The notes: generated by a model from the sequence alone, not told the origin. 47,077 bases of DNA from Desulfofundulus thermosubterraneus DSM 16057 (GCF_900142025.1 NZ_FQZM01000029.1:1-47077), one strand, 5' to 3'; positions 24,349 to 32,581 are shown, counted from the stretch's first letter. A program made the numbers and translations.

Positions 24349-24537
24349 ATGCGGGAATGGATAAAGCACTTGGTGACGAGATACCTGGAAGAACCATTCT
24401 GCCAGGTCGAATTGATGCGTGCCGAGATGCTTAAAAATGATCAGGCCAAGCCGAAGCTGCGCCTGATCCGGGGCCATAAAAAATCTTACGCGCGTAATTT
24501 ACCGGAGGAAAGCCATTCCCTTCCCATAAATGGCTAA
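24349..24537 (+). CDS. small basic protein of unknown function
   Basis: 62 residues from ATG 24349 (AAAGGGG RBS at 24334-24340; the in-frame GTG at 24340 is too close to it). The sequence REWIKHLVTRYLEEPFCQVE followed by a Lys/Arg-rich segment (KPKLRLIRGHKKSYAR) looks like a real soluble protein with one amphipathic helix. No recognised family. It stands alone between a tRNA and a convergent methyltransferase gene. Confidence 0.5.
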   Translation: MREWIKHLVTRYLEEPFCQVELMRAEMLKNDQAKPKLRLIRGHKKSYARNLPEESHSLPING

Positions 24538-24645
24538 AATTACATGACAAACATGATGGTACCTTATGTCTTCAACAAGAGGCCTTTTAATTCATAAACC
24601 TTTTCGCAGCCTGTTTTGCACCAGGCTTCCTTTTCTCAGGAAAGT

Positions 24646-24677
24646 TCAGGGGCTCGCCAATTAAGGGGAGCCCCTGA
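24646..24677. terminator. likely terminator between convergent genes
   Basis: TCAGGGGCTC (24646-24655) and GAGCCCCTGA (24668-24677), a perfect 10-bp stem with a 12-base loop. T tracts are weak on both sides (GCTTTTGG on the plus strand), so the strength is uncertain. Confidence 0.5.
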
Positions 24678-24714
24678 GCTTTTGGGCTGCTTGCAAAAAG
24701 GAGCCTTCACACTG

Positions 24715-25365
24715 CTATGCCCGCATTGCATAGTGATGTATGAATATGTCGTAGTGGGGGAAATAGGGATCTTCGATGGTTACGGGCATTATTTTTTCGG
24801 CTAACATATGGAAGTTTTCCTTAAGCCGTTCCTTCAAAAAGTCAAAGGTGGCCGGTCGTCCCGGATGGGAGACAAGGAGCTGTCCGCCAGGCCTCAGGCA
24901 GTGGCAAAAAATCTCGGCCAGAAAAGGGTGAAACTTTGGATCGTAGAGAATGTCTGAGCCAATAATCCAATCAAATTGCCGGTCTATTTTAAAATCCCGC
25001 CAGTCAGCCAGCAGGCAATCTGCTTCCTCTACGCCGTGAAGTCTGGCGTTGGCCAGGCAAAGCTGCAAAGCTTCGGGCTTGTAGTCGGAAAAAGTTACCC
25101 TGGCTCCTTTAAGTCCGCAGACCAGGCCCGGCAAACCAACCCCGGCACCTAATTCTAAAACGGTATCGCCGGAGAAGGTAATGTTTTCCCAGATGTACCG
25201 GGCCAGGCCTCTGGCTGCGGGCCAGATTTCGGCCCATAAAGGGATGTTATCCTCATCCGCGGGGTCTGTGATTAACTCTTCCACATTTTTGACCACCAAA
25301 AAGGATAGGGTTAACCCAGGCAGGAAAATAGTGATTTCTCTGGTAGGAACGTTTAAACCATGCAT
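24715..25365 (-). CDS. class I SAM-dependent methyltransferase, METTL21-like
   Basis: 216 residues with Rossmann methyltransferase motif I VLELGAGVGLPGL (about residue 70), an acidic post-motif position in FSDYKPEALQ and motif II DWIIGSDILYDP. The preceding IPLWAEIWPAARGLARYI matches the PLWxxxWPA signature of the METTL21/seven-beta-strand protein lysine methyltransferase group, so a protein substrate is possible. Bacterial members are largely uncharacterised. The downstream boundary is the hairpin at 24646-24677. Confidence 0.78.
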   Translation of the reverse strand: MHGLNVPTREITIFLPGLTLSFLVVKNVEELITDPADEDNIPLWAEIWPAARGLARYIWENITFSGDTVLELGAGVGLPGLVCGLKGARVTFSDYKPEALQLCLANARLHGVEEADCLLADWRDFKIDRQFDWIIGSDILYDPKFHPFLAEIFCHCLRPGGQLLVSHPGRPATFDFLKERLKENFHMLAEKIMPVTIEDPYFPHYDIFIHHYAMRA

Positions 25366-25409
25366 GTGTTCGGCCTCTTTGAGTATGGATCTTACGATTT
25401 CGTCTCAAA

Positions 25410-26204
25410 TCACTTTGACAACTCTAGCTGGTTTCTTTCCAGCACCTGCAGCCAGTTTTCTTTTTCCAAAAAGCTGCCCTCGACATTGCTTTCCATCTGC
25501 AGGAACATCTTGAAAGGCACGGCAAAGGATAGGAGGTCCCTGTCCACATGCTTGCGTGCTGATATATCGGTCAGGCCGATTACCGCCCGGGGATATTCCG
25601 ACTTGCTTTCGCCATAGGGAATGAGGAAGATGGTATGGCAGCCGGCCCCAAAAGGTGCGATGACGTTCAGCCTGCCGCCGCTCTCGTAATTGGCCAGCAC
25701 AGTTAAGGCCGATAGTTGGTCGGGATTGGCCAGGAAAACGATAATGGCGGGAGTTTCTCCGGGGGTTACTTCTGCCAGAGGTTTGAATACCACGTAGGTG
25801 GTGGGAACATCAGTTATGGGCAGGGCGTCCACGAACTTCTTTGCTATTTCCGGTGATTTAAAGTAGCGCTCCCCTTCTTCCAGGGCTGGCAGGTTGCGCA
25901 CCAGGTTTTTCCCTATCTCGCTGCGGCAAAAGTCCTTGTTGCCGGTGGAGATAAAGTATTCTATGCCACCGGGAAAATTAACATACTGGTTGCCGAATCC
26001 CAGTCCGACGCCACCGCCAAGGCAACCAAAGGTTTTCCGGTCAAACACCGCCGTACGTCCTCTGGCGGCAGCGGTGAACATGGCTACCACGCAACCCCAG
26101 CGCCCTTCCTTGAACTGTAGTGCACCTTCAGGTTTTTCGTTAGTTAATAGGATCGCCACCGGGGAATACTTGAGCTTCATGGCCGCGGCAATTTTACTCT
26201 GCAT
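25410..26204 (-). CDS. DUF169 family protein
   Basis: 264 residues. Features include LKYSPVAILLTNEKPEGALQ at the N-terminus, GRWGCVVAMFTAAARGRTAVF, KTFGCLGGGVGLGFGN with the conserved Cys/Gly stretch, and FLANPDQLSALTVLANYESG. These are the hallmarks of the DUF169 family of anaerobes and archaea, whose biochemical role is unknown; conserved cysteines suggest a metal or cofactor site. GGGGGGCGAG RBS before ATG 26204. Confidence 0.82.
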   Translation of the reverse strand: MQSKIAAAMKLKYSPVAILLTNEKPEGALQFKEGRWGCVVAMFTAAARGRTAVFDRKTFGCLGGGVGLGFGNQYVNFPGGIEYFISTGNKDFCRSEIGKNLVRNLPALEEGERYFKSPEIAKKFVDALPITDVPTTYVVFKPLAEVTPGETPAIIVFLANPDQLSALTVLANYESGGRLNVIAPFGAGCHTIFLIPYGESKSEYPRAVIGLTDISARKHVDRDLLSFAVPFKMFLQMESNVEGSFLEKENWLQVLERNQLELSK

Positions 26205-26327
26205 AATTCTCGCCCCCCAGATAAAGTTTAAAAAAGCTTCTCCGCCGGCAGGTAAATTCCTGCCTGGCTGGCGATACCTCTTTTTAGGCCATTCCTTAGA
26301 CCGGTCCGGTTAGGAGTAGGGGAGCTT

Positions 26328-26791
26328 GTGAAAATGAGTGACCCGTTGCCGTTACTCATCTCGTCTTCCGGGCCGGCCAGGACGGGATCGACTCCGCTCT
26401 CCAGCCGCAGGATCGCCCGCCGGGTGGCACCGTCGATGTCGAAAGCCCTGCCGTAAGGTGTTCAGTAACCTTCGCGGTACCACCGGACAAACCTCTTCCC
26501 GGCGTCCGCCAGATCGTACCCGGCCTCGACCAGGCTCTGGGCTAGACACAGCGTCAAAGAAGTATCGTCCGACCACATCCCCGGGGGCTGGTGGTGAGTA
26601 CCGTAGCCGGTCATCTCTTGAACCGGTTTCCCAGGCGGGCGTTCACCTGCACCGCCCCGTAGCCACAGCGGCAGGCGAACTACCGCTCCCAAAAGTAATC
26701 GCTTAAGGCGCACGCCCGCCCAAGTATTGAAAACCAGACGGCAGGTATTGGTCCGATGGTGGTGGAATAATAACCCAGGAAATGCTGGCAA
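26328..26791 (-). pseudogene. ADP-ribosylglycohydrolase remnant
   Basis: The family core reads clearly on the minus strand: GYGTHHQPPGMWSDDTSLTL with the metal-binding SDD(T/S), then SLVEAGYDLADAGKRFVRWYREGY. The next codon is TGA (26467-26469) where relatives have Trp, and the same frame continues TPYGRAFDIDGATRRAIL to EDEMSNGNGSL. Family similarity then stops abruptly near 26335. The N-terminal part (LLLGAVVRLPLWLRGG) is already scrambled compared with the usual GCLLGxAxGDALG motif. The fragment covers roughly one third of a normal enzyme, so it is a nonsense-mutated, truncated relic, not a recoded gene. Confidence 0.75.
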
Positions 26792-26898
26792 GAGAACAAG
26801 CCGGTGCCGCAGTCCGCGTGTATCTCAATAACAAGCAAAAAGTCGTGGCCTTTTAATAACCAAAGTGAATTTGCATAATAACGAGGAGGACAAGAGAG

Positions 26899-27284
26899 AT
26901 GTGTACCTTACAAGAATATCTGGACAAAAATATTAAAAAAACATGGTTGACAGAAATCAAGGAGGATTATACCAGCAATTTTCTGCTAGGCGAAGATTCA
27001 CTCAAGTGCTCTTTTTACTTTCATCTCATCCTATTCCACGCCCGCGAAAGATTTCCTGCATCGCTTAAAACCAGCTCGAGCAGTGACGGAATGTTCACCA
27101 GGCGATTAAAACCATTACCGGGCACATCAAACCGGGATTTACGGCTGTATATGACGCCGACCTAACCAGATGCTTATTACTCAACAAGTTAGACCAGGCC
27201 TGGCACCGCCCTGGCGATCCCAGGGAAAAATATAATGCGTTTCAGGGGACCATTGTCTGTCTCTCAGATCTGGGATGGGTTTAA
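26899..27284 (+). pseudogene. frameshifted gene of unknown function
   Basis: A strong RBS (GAGGAGG) and ATG 26899 open a frame reading CTLQEYLDKNIKKTWLTEIK and on to SLKTSSSSDG near 27093. From there the coding character jumps one frame: HQAIKTITGHIKPGFTAVYD, then DADLTRCLLLNKLDQAWHRP and FQGTIVCLSDLGWV up to TAA 27284. One missing A in GGAATGTT (GGAAATGTT restored) would join the two halves into about 128 residues. It lies next to another relic, so real decay is more likely than a sequencing error. Family unknown. Confidence 0.55.
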
Positions 27285-27801
27285 AAGTTTAGCAAAAAAC
27301 ATAAAAATCTCTTAGCAGGAAAATTGTAGTATCCCAGCGAAATTTATGAAAAAGCCAGAGTATTTTTTACTCTCTATTTGCGACCTTGCACTTAAATTAT
27401 CCGCCGGATGCCTTTGCCTGTACCAGCGAATGAAATGCGAAAGTTTTGTCCGCCTTGACAGTGGAAGCAGTAGTACAATGGATTGGAGCGAGGCGGTTCC
27501 TTACCCCCATAATGCTCCCCATCGCCGTTGCCTCGCCCGGTGTATCACTACACCGGCTGCTGTCGGTTCCTGTCAAGGCCGAGCGAAGCGAGCCAGGCAA
27601 AATTATAGCATAACCCACTTGTCCCCTTGAGGGGTCAAAGGTAAAAATGGCCAACACGACCTACCTGCATCGAGTAATACACGAGTAATACACGAGCGGG
27701 TGTTATTAGTGGAATTCCAAATATATAGAAGGCAATAGACTATTGACATTGAAATGTTAGCAAAAATGCTGGCAGCTACCCCGTTGTTAGATAAAAAATA
27801 A
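27285..27801. other. intergenic region with inverted repeats
   Basis: About 520 bases between two decayed genes and the tRNA terminator. Open frames on both strands here (for example 27397-27657 minus) have no recognisable family and skewed composition. Holds the inverted repeat pair described separately and a hairpin CCGGTGTA/TACACCGG near 27537-27556. No RNA gene recognised. Confidence 0.4.
27452..27579. repeat. 10-bp inverted repeat flanking about 110 bp
   Basis: GCCTTGACAG (27452-27461) and CTGTCAAGGC (27570-27579) are perfect inverted copies. A short 8-bp hairpin lies inside. This is the size and layout of a MITE-like element, but I see no clear target-site duplication next to the arms, and no second copy in the window. 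Confidence 0.35.
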
Positions 27802-27826
27802 AAGGCTTCCATAACTCGGAAGCCTT
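27802..27826 (-). terminator. terminator after the second tRNA-Leu
   Basis: AAGGCTTCC (27802-27810) and GGAAGCCTT (27818-27826) form a perfect 9-bp stem with a 7-base loop. On the minus strand the stem is followed by TTATTTTTTA. Confidence 0.85.
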
Positions 27827-27834
27827 GATTTTCC

Positions 27835-27923
27835 TGGTGCCGAAGGCGGGAGTCGAACCCGCACGGGGTGTGAGCCCCACCGGATTTTGAGTCCGGCGCG
27901 TCTGCCAGTTCCACCACTTCGGC
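27835..27923 (-). tRNA. tRNA-Leu (anticodon CAA)
   Basis: Class II tRNA on the minus strand with encoded CCA (plus TGG at 27835-27837). Acceptor GCCGAAG pairs with CTTCGGC at the two ends. D-arm GGTGGAACTGGCAGACGC, anticodon loop CTCAAAA giving CAA (reads UUG), long variable arm and T-arm GGGTTCGACTCCC. Own promoter and terminator. Confidence 0.93.
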
Positions 27924-27937
27924 ATACAGTAATTTAA

Positions 27938-27966
27938 ATACTAGCATATCGCCGGTGAATTGTCAA
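27938..27966 (-). promoter_or_regulatory. sigma-A promoter of tRNA-Leu(CAA)
   Basis: On the minus strand TTGACA (plus 27961-27966), 17-bp spacer and TAGTAT (plus 27938-27943), 14 bases before the tRNA 5' end. Confidence 0.8.
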
Positions 27967-28120
27967 TGCCCCAACCTTTTCCTGTGTAATCCGTCTGTGA
28001 TATTGTCAGGGTAAAATCCGTCATTTTCCGGGGGTGAGCAGGATTGGCTTTCCTTTTTATAGAAGAATATATTTCATTAGGGCAAAAGCGCCATATTTTG
28101 CCCGGTGGGAGTGAATCCTG

Positions 28121-28717
28121 TTGCACCCGGATGATCGGGAATTAATAGACCGTTCCGTTGCAGGCGATCTGGAAGCCTTTTCAGAACTGGTACGCCGTTA
28201 TGAGAAGAAGGTTTTTACCGTTGCCTTCCGTTTTACCGGCAATTACAGCGATGCCTCCGACCTGGCTCAGGAGGTTTTTATCAGGGTTTACCAGGCTTTG
28301 CCCCGCTTCCGGGGCGAAGCCAGTTTTACTACCTGGCTTTATCGCATTACCGCCAACCTGTGCCGGGACGAATTGCGCCGGCAGAAACGCTATAAAAAAA
28401 CCTCGCTGGATGAAATGGCGGTTAATCCGACCGGTCCTCTCCCTCCCATTGAAGATAGCCTTTCTCCTGACGACGTTTTGACGCGACGGGAGTTTCAGGA
28501 AATGGTGCAGGCTTGCTTGAACGAACTGCCCGAGGAGTACCGGCTGGTTCTGGTCATGCGGGAGATCCAGGGTCTTTCCTACGCTGAAATAGCTGCGGCC
28601 CTGGACATTTCCCCGGGGACGGTTAAATCCCGCCTTAGCCGTGCCCGTCAGGCCTTCCGGCAGAAAATATCCGGACGGCGGGAACTTTTTGTGTTCCGGC
28701 CACGTCTCGTTAAGTAA
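28121..28717 (+). CDS. ECF-family RNA polymerase sigma factor
   Basis: 198 residues with sigma region 2 (FSELVRRYEKKVFTVAFRFT, then DASDLAQEVFIRVYQALPRF) and region 4 (LNELPEEYRLVLVMREIQGL and YAEIAAALDISPGTVKSRLS). SigW/RpoE-like. TTG start supported by GGTGGGAG upstream. The gene directly downstream encodes a membrane protein with a zinc anti-sigma domain, the standard partner. The pair likely senses an envelope stress. Regulation is probably autogenous; I did not find an unmistakable GAAC/CGTC-type promoter in the short upstream region. Confidence 0.9.
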   Translation: MHPDDRELIDRSVAGDLEAFSELVRRYEKKVFTVAFRFTGNYSDASDLAQEVFIRVYQALPRFRGEASFTTWLYRITANLCRDELRRQKRYKKTSLDEMAVNPTGPLPPIEDSLSPDDVLTRREFQEMVQACLNELPEEYRLVLVMREIQGLSYAEIAAALDISPGTVKSRLSRARQAFRQKISGRRELFVFRPRLVK

Positions 28718-28731
28718 AGGGGGGATGACAT

Positions 28732-30081
28732 ATGCGTTGTCAGCAGATCCAGGAACTTCTCTCGGCATACCTGGACGGTGAAGTGGAACCCTCCCAGCAA
28801 GCGCAAATAAAAGCGCATTTAGAGGACTGTGCAACCTGCCGGTGCCAGTGGGAAGATTTAGTGGCCAGTGTTACACTGCTGCGCGGTCTCCCCGAGGTGT
28901 CTCCCCCGGAGTTATTTAGGGAGCAGTTGCTTCATAAGCTGGAAGGCCAGCGTCTCTACGCTCCACGGCGCAGGTTCCGGTTGGGCTGGCCTAAATTTAT
29001 TGCTGCTGCAGCCATACTGGTGGTCGTCTTTTCTTTGACCTCGGTTTGGGCCGGTCATATCCTTCCGCAGAGCCTTTGGCCCTGGCAGAAGGGCCGGGAT
29101 ACCGCCCCATCGATAAACGTGGCTAACCGCTCCCTTAAAAAAGAGGTGAGCACCGCCCCTTCAGGGCTCCGGCCGGAAACTCTTGAACCGGGAACCGGGT
29201 CTTCTAAAGATGGGGATGGTTACGGGGAAATTCAGGCAGGAGGACAGGAAGATCGTGCCGGGACAAATTTTACACTGCGCGAAGGTGACGGAAAGGGCGG
29301 GGAGTTATCCCAGCAGGCAAATATGCGTACTGGTAGTCCTGCCGGCCGGCATCCTCAATCCGGCGGCGTCGTAAAGGAAAAAGTTCACGCTGACCCGCCC
29401 CCCGCGGCACCCCGGCAAAATGCCCCAAAATTAATGGCCTTTAGTTCGCCGGAAACAACTGCCGGGGAACAAAGTAAATGGGCCGCGGGCACCAGCCGTT
29501 CTGGTTCAAACGGAGAACTGCGGGCCAAAGCCGACGAAAAAAGCGCATTAAATGCTCCCCAGGCTGAAATGGCGCAAGAGCCTGAGGATTCCCCGGGTGG
29601 GGACGATGTCAAAACCGGTGTCAAAACCATTAAAGAGGTCGTGCTTATTCTGGAAGTACCCGATATCAGTAAAGCCAGAAAAGAAGTATTAAACCTGGTG
29701 CAAAAATATAACGCCCTGGCGGGACCGGAAGAGCCGCAAGGGCAGTCTAAAGTGGTCATCGTTATCTCCAATGAATACTGGCCAGGGTTTCAGGAAGAAC
29801 TTAAGAGTTTGGGACAGGTCAAGGGACCCCGGACCAACTTCCGGAATGTCACCCTGGAATACAACGGGTTGGTAAAAAACCTGAACCTTTTAAAGGAGAA
29901 GGAAAAAGAACTCCTTTCCTCAACTGGTTCCGATTTAACAGAACTGGAGCGGGTGCAGGGCGAGATTAGAAAAATAACGGGTCAATTGCACGCCCTGTCC
30001 GAAGCCGCCCAAAAGACCACGGTGGAGCTTGTATTGTGTGCAAATTCTTCTTGCCAGCAGGACCAATTGCAGGTAAAATAG
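28732..30081 (+). CDS. anti-sigma factor with zinc-finger domain, membrane segment and DUF4349-like extracytoplasmic domain
   Basis: 449 residues. The N-terminal ZAS domain has the H-x3-C-x2-C motif (H29, C33, C36) in AHLEDCATCRCQW. A single membrane span (about 83-105, KFIAAAAILVVVFSLTSVWA) follows. A long low-complexity, Gly/Ser/Pro-rich linker (about 120-300) leads to a C-terminal region with IKEVVLILEVPDISKARKEV and a coiled coil (LNLLKEKEKELLSSTGSDLT), characteristic of DUF4349. The N-terminus should hold the ECF factor inactive in the cytoplasm while the outer part senses the signal. The 15-base gap to the sigma gene and GGGGGG RBS mark one operon. Confidence 0.82.
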   Translation: MRCQQIQELLSAYLDGEVEPSQQAQIKAHLEDCATCRCQWEDLVASVTLLRGLPEVSPPELFREQLLHKLEGQRLYAPRRRFRLGWPKFIAAAAILVVVFSLTSVWAGHILPQSLWPWQKGRDTAPSINVANRSLKKEVSTAPSGLRPETLEPGTGSSKDGDGYGEIQAGGQEDRAGTNFTLREGDGKGGELSQQANMRTGSPAGRHPQSGGVVKEKVHADPPPAAPRQNAPKLMAFSSPETTAGEQSKWAAGTSRSGSNGELRAKADEKSALNAPQAEMAQEPEDSPGGDDVKTGVKTIKEVVLILEVPDISKARKEVLNLVQKYNALAGPEEPQGQSKVVIVISNEYWPGFQEELKSLGQVKGPRTNFRNVTLEYNGLVKNLNLLKEKEKELLSSTGSDLTELERVQGEIRKITGQLHALSEAAQKTTVELVLCANSSCQQDQLQVK

Positions 30082-30185
30082 GGTAGGGCAAAACGCTGGA
30101 GAATAAGTTTTCACGGGCAAACCTATACTAGCTTTAACCATCTTTAAAAATCAGGAAAGAAAAATCAAGAAAGGGGGGGAGGGGA

Positions 30186-30407
30186 TTGCGGGAAAAAGTT
30201 GAGGAAGTACTCAATAAAATTCGCCCTGCCCTGCAGCGGGACGGCGGCGACGTGGAACTGGTAGATGTCGGTGCCGATGGGGTGGTAAAGGTCAGGTTAA
30301 AAGGTGCCTGTGGCGGGTGACCCATGTCCACCTATACCCTGAAAATGGGGATTGAGCGGTCGCTCAAGCAGGCAATTCCGGAGGTTAAAGAAGTTATTCA
30401 AGTTTAA
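30186..30407 (+). CDS. NifU-domain iron-sulfur protein with in-frame TGA (candidate selenoprotein)
   Basis: A 73-codon NifU C-terminal domain protein ([36 protein letters not shown], then [20 protein letters not shown]). This family assembles or carries Fe-S clusters through a CxxC motif followed by PMS. Codons 42-45 here are Cys, Gly, Gly and TGA (30318-30320), so the second motif Cys is encoded by the Sec/stop codon. The frame is intact on both sides, ends in a normal TAA and is followed by its own terminator. TTG start with a G-rich RBS. Read-through as CxxU would make a selenoprotein. A plain nonsense mutation is the alternative. Confidence 0.68.
30321..30359 (+). promoter_or_regulatory. 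candidate bacterial SECIS element
   Basis: Directly after the TGA, CCC (30337-30339) pairs with GGG (30347-30349) around a loop TGAAAAT with G in its second position, 19 bases from the TGA. Weaker pairs extend it outward (UA/AU below one mismatch), and an outer CCCAT/ATGGG pairing is an alternative. Position and loop fit the bacterial consensus, but the same bases are also fixed by the conserved protein sequence, so this is weak evidence alone. Confidence 0.4.
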
Positions 30408-30418
30408 AGCTGTGAAAA

Positions 30419-30445
30419 AAGCCTCTGCACGAGCAGGGGTTTTTT
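30419..30445 (+). terminator. terminator after the NifU-domain gene
   Basis: Ten-pair stem (30419-30428 with 30433-30442, two G-U pairs) and a four-base loop ACGA, followed by T residues to 30445. Confidence 0.75.
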
Positions 30446-30466
30446 CTATAAAAGGGGGTGGCCCAG

Positions 30467-31300
30467 GTGCAACGGTACAAGGTGGCCGTATGCCAGATGA
30501 TCATACACCAGGAAAAAGAAAAAAATCTTGTTCGCGCGCGGGAAATGATTGGCCGCGCCGCGAAACGGGGGGCCAGGCTGGTGGTTCTGCCGGAAATGTT
30601 TAATTGTCCTTACGTAGCCAGACTTTTTCCCCAGTATGCAGAGAGTTACCCGGAAGGGCCCAGTTTACAAATGCTGTCCCGGACAGCCCGGGAGGAAGGG
30701 GTTTACCTGGTGGGTGGCTCCTTGCCGGAACGGGATGGGGATCAGGTTTACAACACCAGTTTTATTTTTGCTCCTGACGGACGGTTACTGGGGAAACACA
30801 GAAAGATGCATCTTTTTGATGTGGAGCTGGCCAGCGGATTAACGGTTAAGGAATCCAGCACCCTCGGTGCCGGAAATCAGGTTACGGTGATTCCCTCTGA
30901 ACTGGGCGACCTGGGTGTGGCCATCTGCTATGATATCCGTTTTCCCGAGCTCATGCGGTTGATGGTGTTAAAAGGAGCCCGGGTGGTGGTGATCCCGGCG
31001 GCCTTTAACATGACTACTGGCCCGGCCCACTGGGAGCTGATTTTCCGCATGCGAGCCATTGATAACCAGGCCTATTTCATCGGGGCGTCTCCGGCCCGGG
31101 ATCCCATGGCACCCTATGTGGCTTATGGTCACTCCCTGGTAGTGGATCCGTGGGGGAATGTGGTCAGCATGGCCCGGGAAGGGGAAGAGATTATCTATGC
31201 CGAGATAGATCTGGATTTGGTTGAGAAGATTCGCTCGGAACTGCCTTTGTTGCGTCACCGGCGTACGGATGTCTATGCCCTGGAGTTGCTCGCCCCGTAA
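30467..31300 (+). CDS. carbon-nitrogen hydrolase (omega-amidase/Nit-like)
   Basis: About 277 residues of the nitrilase superfamily. The catalytic triad can be read: Glu in VVLPEMFN (about 43), Lys in GKHRKMHLFD (about 112) and Cys in VAICYDIRFPE (about 152). The HLFDVELASGL and FRMRAIDNQAYF segments match the Nit2/omega-amidase group, which hydrolyses alpha-keto acid amides and aids metabolite repair. GTG 30467 is better spaced from AAAGGGGG than GTG 30458. It is followed by ychF after 36 bases. Confidence 0.88.
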   Translation: MQRYKVAVCQMIIHQEKEKNLVRAREMIGRAAKRGARLVVLPEMFNCPYVARLFPQYAESYPEGPSLQMLSRTAREEGVYLVGGSLPERDGDQVYNTSFIFAPDGRLLGKHRKMHLFDVELASGLTVKESSTLGAGNQVTVIPSELGDLGVAICYDIRFPELMRLMVLKGARVVVIPAAFNMTTGPAHWELIFRMRAIDNQAYFIGASPARDPMAPYVAYGHSLVVDPWGNVVSMAREGEEIIYAEIDLDLVEKIRSELPLLRHRRTDVYALELLAP

Positions 31301-31336
31301 TCCCTCTGATAGAATAGAAAAGAATGGGGTGAGTAG

Positions 31337-32428
31337 ATGTTAAGTTTTGGCATTGTGGGCCTGCCCATGGTGGGCAAGACAACCATCTTTAATTTGGTCA
31401 CCGAAAGCGGTGTACAGACTTCAAACTTTATGACCGGCAAAACCGAGACCAATGTAGGTATAGCCCGGGTGAGGGATCCCCGGGTGGATTTTCTTTCCCG
31501 CCTGTATAACCCCCGCCGCACCATTTACGCCCAGGTACAGTGCAGCGACGTGCCCGGTCTGGTGCGGGGAGCCAGTGAGGGCAAGGGAGTGGGAAACCAG
31601 TTTCTAGAAGGTATCCGGGGGGTGGACCTGCTGGTTCATGTGCTCCGGGCCTTTGCCAACCCGGATGTTCCCCATGTGGATGGGGAAATTGATCCCCTGC
31701 GGGATCTGGAAACAGTTAGTTTGGAGCTGCTCCTGGCCGATATGGAGTTGCTGGAAAAGCGTATTGGCCGAATTAAATCCGGTAAAAAGATTAATAAAGA
31801 GGGCGCCTTGGAACTGGAAGTATTGGAAAAGTGCCTGGCTGCTCTGGAAAACGAGGTGCCTTTGCACCGGGTGGAGCTTACCGGAGAAGAAAGGGCGGTA
31901 CTGCGCCACTATAATTTTTTAACCGAAAAACCCGTGATTCTGGTAGTGAATACCGATGAAGAGCAATTTAAATCGCGACGGTATTCAGGGCGGGAGGCCC
32001 TGGAGGAGGCGGCATCGGCTCGGGGGCTAAAAATCATTGAAATTTGCGGTCAGTTGGAGATGGAAATCAGCCAGCTGTCGCCGGAAGACCGGGAACTGTT
32101 CATGGCTGATCTGGGGGTCAAGGAACTTGGCTCGGACCGGTTGGTACGTACCGCTTACGAGGAATTGGGTTTAATTTCCTTCTTTACCGTTGGGGAGGAT
32201 GAAGTCAAGGCCTGGACCATTCGCAAGGGTATCGATGCCAAAAAAGCTGCCGGTAAAATCCATTCCGATATAGAGCGGGGGTTTATCCGGGCGGAAGTGG
32301 TGGCTTTTAATGACCTCTACCAGCTGGGTTCCATGGCTAAGGTCAAGGAAAAAGGTCTGGCCCGCCTGGAAGGCAAGGACTACATTGTTCAGGATGGGGA
32401 CATTATCAACTTCCGGTTTAACGTGTAA
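31337..32428 (+). CDS. ychF: ribosome-binding ATPase YchF (Obg family)
   Basis: 363-residue Obg-family protein. N-terminal P-loop GLPMVGKTTIFNLV, G3-like SDVPGLVRGAS, the YchF-specific helical insertion with LADMELLEKRIGRIKSGKKI, and the C-terminal TGS domain LISFFTVGEDEVKAWTIRKG to VQDGDIINFRFNV. YchF/OLA1 prefers ATP over GTP and binds ribosomes. Full length. A TAGAAT box (31307-31314 region) just upstream may be its -10, so it could be transcribed separately from the amidase. Ends with a strong terminator. Confidence 0.93.
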   Translation: MLSFGIVGLPMVGKTTIFNLVTESGVQTSNFMTGKTETNVGIARVRDPRVDFLSRLYNPRRTIYAQVQCSDVPGLVRGASEGKGVGNQFLEGIRGVDLLVHVLRAFANPDVPHVDGEIDPLRDLETVSLELLLADMELLEKRIGRIKSGKKINKEGALELEVLEKCLAALENEVPLHRVELTGEERAVLRHYNFLTEKPVILVVNTDEEQFKSRRYSGREALEEAASARGLKIIEICGQLEMEISQLSPEDRELFMADLGVKELGSDRLVRTAYEELGLISFFTVGEDEVKAWTIRKGIDAKKAAGKIHSDIERGFIRAEVVAFNDLYQLGSMAKVKEKGLARLEGKDYIVQDGDIINFRFNV

Positions 32429-32438
32429 GGTAAAAACG

Positions 32439-32505
32439 CAAACCTCCTCCGGACTATTTCTTTAAAAAACTATCCCCGGCAGTCCGGCAGGAGGTTTGTC
32501 TTTTT
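32439..32505 (+). terminator. intrinsic terminator of ychF
   Basis: Long inverted repeat: CAAACCTCCTCCGGACT (32439-32455) with AGTCCGGCAGGAGGTTTG (32481-32498), one bulged C, then TCTTTTT. Confidence 0.85.
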
Positions 32506-32523
32506 ATTATCCCAGTGTCCGAA

Positions 32524-32551
32524 TTGTCTCCTTCCGGTTCGGGGGTATAAT
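32524..32551 (+). promoter_or_regulatory. sigma-A promoter of the radical SAM gene
   Basis: TTGTCT (32524-32529), 16-bp spacer, TATAAT (32546-32551). Thirty bases upstream of the start codon. Confidence 0.65.
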
Positions 32552-32581
32552 AGGAGAAATTGGCAATTGGGGGGTTGAGCT

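Noticed and set aside
26467-26469. TGA in the ADP-ribosylglycohydrolase relic as a possible selenocysteine codon
   Set aside because: The family has Trp there, not Cys, and the gene is truncated and scrambled elsewhere, so it is a nonsense mutation.
27603-27947. Open frame on the minus strand reading VVELADAPDSKSGGAH
   Set aside because: This is the well-known false translation across a tRNA-Leu gene.
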